A stretch of DNA of 5,833 bases. Origin: Oscillospiraceae bacterium (GTDB lineage: Bacteria > Bacillota_A > Clostridia > Oscillospirales > Ruminococcaceae). The stretch is taken from NCBI GenBank assembly GCA_018109965.1, contig JAGBFE010000348.1, forward strand, positions 1 through 5,833, given 5' to 3'. This document shows positions 4,831-5,833 of the stretch, piece after piece (position 1 is the first letter of the stretch; each line of letters begins with the position of its first letter). The notes beneath the pieces were generated by a model. The model did not search any database. It was given only the letters and a program-made list of their open reading frames with translations, and was not told the origin of the DNA. A program made the position numbers and the translations under genes.

Positions 4831-5833
4831 ATGTCAGAATACATCATCGAAATGAAAAATATCACCAAGCGCTTTCCCGGTATTGTTGCAAACGACAATG
4901 TTACAATACAAATCAAAAAAGGTGAAATTTATACATTGCTGGGCGAAAACGGCGCCGGCAAATCTACACTTATGAGCATGCTTTTCGGCATGTACGAGCC
5001 AGATGAAGGCGAAATATACGTTAGAGGCAAAAAAGAAGTTATCACTTCACCAAGCTATGCTACAGAATTAAACATCGGTATGGTGCACCAGCACTTTAAA
5101 CTGGTTTCCAATTATACAATTGCAGAGAATATTATTATGGGGGTAGAACCGATAAAGAAATTTATGGGTTTTCTTCCATATGTAGATATAAAAACTTCCA
5201 ACGAAAAAATTGCTGCACTCTCCAAAGAGTACGGCCTTGAGGTTGACCCTACCAAAAAAATTGAGGATATCACTGTTTCCACACAGCAGCGTGTAGAAAT
5301 ACTTAAAATGCTTTACCGCGAAGCAGAAATCCTTATCTTTGATGAACCAACTGCGGTTCTGACACCGCAGGAAATCGAATTCCTTCTTGAAATTATCAAG
5401 GGTCTTAAAGCGGCGGGCAAAACAATTATCCTGATTACACACAAACTGGAGGAAATCAAAAAGGTGGCTGACCGCTGTGCTATCCTCAACCGCGGCAAAC
5501 TGATTGATGTTCTGGACGTTGCCACAACCTCAACCAAGGAAATGGCAAACAAAATGGTTGGCCGTGAAGTTTCTTTTGAAAGAGAAAAAGCTCAGGCAAA
5601 ATACGGCGATGTTGTACTGAGCGTAAAAGATCTTACCGTTAAAGATGCAAATGGTTTTGAGGTTGTAAAAAAAGCTTCATTTGATGTGCGCGGCGGCGAG
5701 ATTATGGCCATTGCAGGTGTATCTGGAAATGGTCAGGTAGAAATTGCCGATGCAATCACAGGCATTATGCAGGCAGCAGGCGGCACAGTTACACTCAACG
5801 GCAAGGATATCACCAACTGGAATATCCGAAAAC
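4831..5833 (+). CDS. Two-domain ABC transporter ATPase, nucleoside/sugar import type (3' end outside window)
   Basis: The frame is open from ATG 4831 to the window edge (334 codons plus one base); the family is about 500 residues, so roughly the last third is missing. It is the cytosolic energy component of a BMP-type nucleoside importer, similar in plan to NupO and RbsA. Domain 1 has Walker A Gly38-Glu-Asn-Gly-Ala-Gly-Lys-Ser-Thr46, Q-loop Gln87, a signature region Thr148-Val-Ser-Thr-Gln-Gln-Arg, Walker B Ile-Leu-Ile-Phe-Asp171-Glu172-Pro and switch His204. The signature glycine usual in Leu-Ser-Val-Gly is Ser150 here. Domain 2 begins near residue 261. Its Walker A reads Gly296-Val-Ser-Gly-Asn-Gly-Gln, without the Lys-Ser/Thr pair, a known feature of the second half in this family. 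Two permease genes would be expected downstream. Transcription probably comes by readthrough of the preceding stem-loop. Confidence 0.92.
   Translation, partial: MSEYIIEMKNITKRFPGIVANDNVTIQIKKGEIYTLLGENGAGKSTLMSMLFGMYEPDEGEIYVRGKKEVITSPSYATELNIGMVHQHFKLVSNYTIAENIIMGVEPIKKFMGFLPYVDIKTSNEKIAALSKEYGLEVDPTKKIEDITVSTQQRVEILKMLYREAEILIFDEPTAVLTPQEIEFLLEIIKGLKAAGKTIILITHKLEEIKKVADRCAILNRGKLIDVLDVATTSTKEMANKMVGREVSFEREKAQAKYGDVVLSVKDLTVKDANGFEVVKKASFDVRGGEIMAIAGVSGNGQVEIADAITGIMQAAGGTVTLNGKDITNWNIRK

Overview
The window looks like a piece of a low-GC, anaerobic Gram-positive chromosome, most likely a Clostridia/Oscillospiraceae-type gut Firmicute. This is inferred from the AT-rich intergenic DNA, consensus sigma-A promoter, AGGAGG-type ribosome binding sites, Clostridia-style lipoprotein signal peptide (Leu-Val-Ala-Cys lipobox), a formate/nitrite-transporter-family channel and a BMP-type nucleoside ABC system. 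The taxonomic call is from style only. All credible genes are on the + strand. Long minus-strand frames are shadows of the real genes.

Layout. 1-315 is the 3' end of a formate/nitrite transporter (FNT) family gene, closed by a strong Rho-independent terminator at 348-378. 379-636 is a gene-free, AT-rich gap. It holds a short tandem repeat, several small inverted repeats and, at 555-583, a near-consensus sigma-A promoter. That promoter drives a tight three-gene group: a trimeric-type 6-oxopurine nucleoside phosphorylase (637-1476), a short zinc-dependent MDR alcohol dehydrogenase-like protein (1486-2412) and an MtnA-family aldose-1-phosphate isomerase (2430-3497). The gaps are only 9 and 17 nt. 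A 95-nt gap with a probable extended -10 promoter, an 8-bp inverted repeat over the predicted start site and an 18-bp all-A/T palindrome leads to a BMP/PnrA-family nucleoside-binding lipoprotein (3593-4732). A stem-loop (4761-4798) separates it from a two-domain sugar/nucleoside-type ABC ATPase (4831 to beyond the window end).

Working model (inference). The lipoprotein and ABC ATPase, with permeases expected downstream, import purine nucleosides. The phosphorylase splits them into base and (deoxy)ribose-1-phosphate. The MtnA-family isomerase converts a 1-phosphorylated aldose to a ketose-1-phosphate. The MDR enzyme handles an alcohol or aldehyde in the same route. This resembles the methylthioribose 'DHAP shunt' and 5-deoxyribose salvage, but the phosphorylase carries the Glu/Asn pair of inosine/guanosine enzymes rather than a methylthioadenosine signature. 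The true substrate is therefore open, and it is the most interesting question in the window. No mobile element, CRISPR array, tRNA or rRNA was seen.
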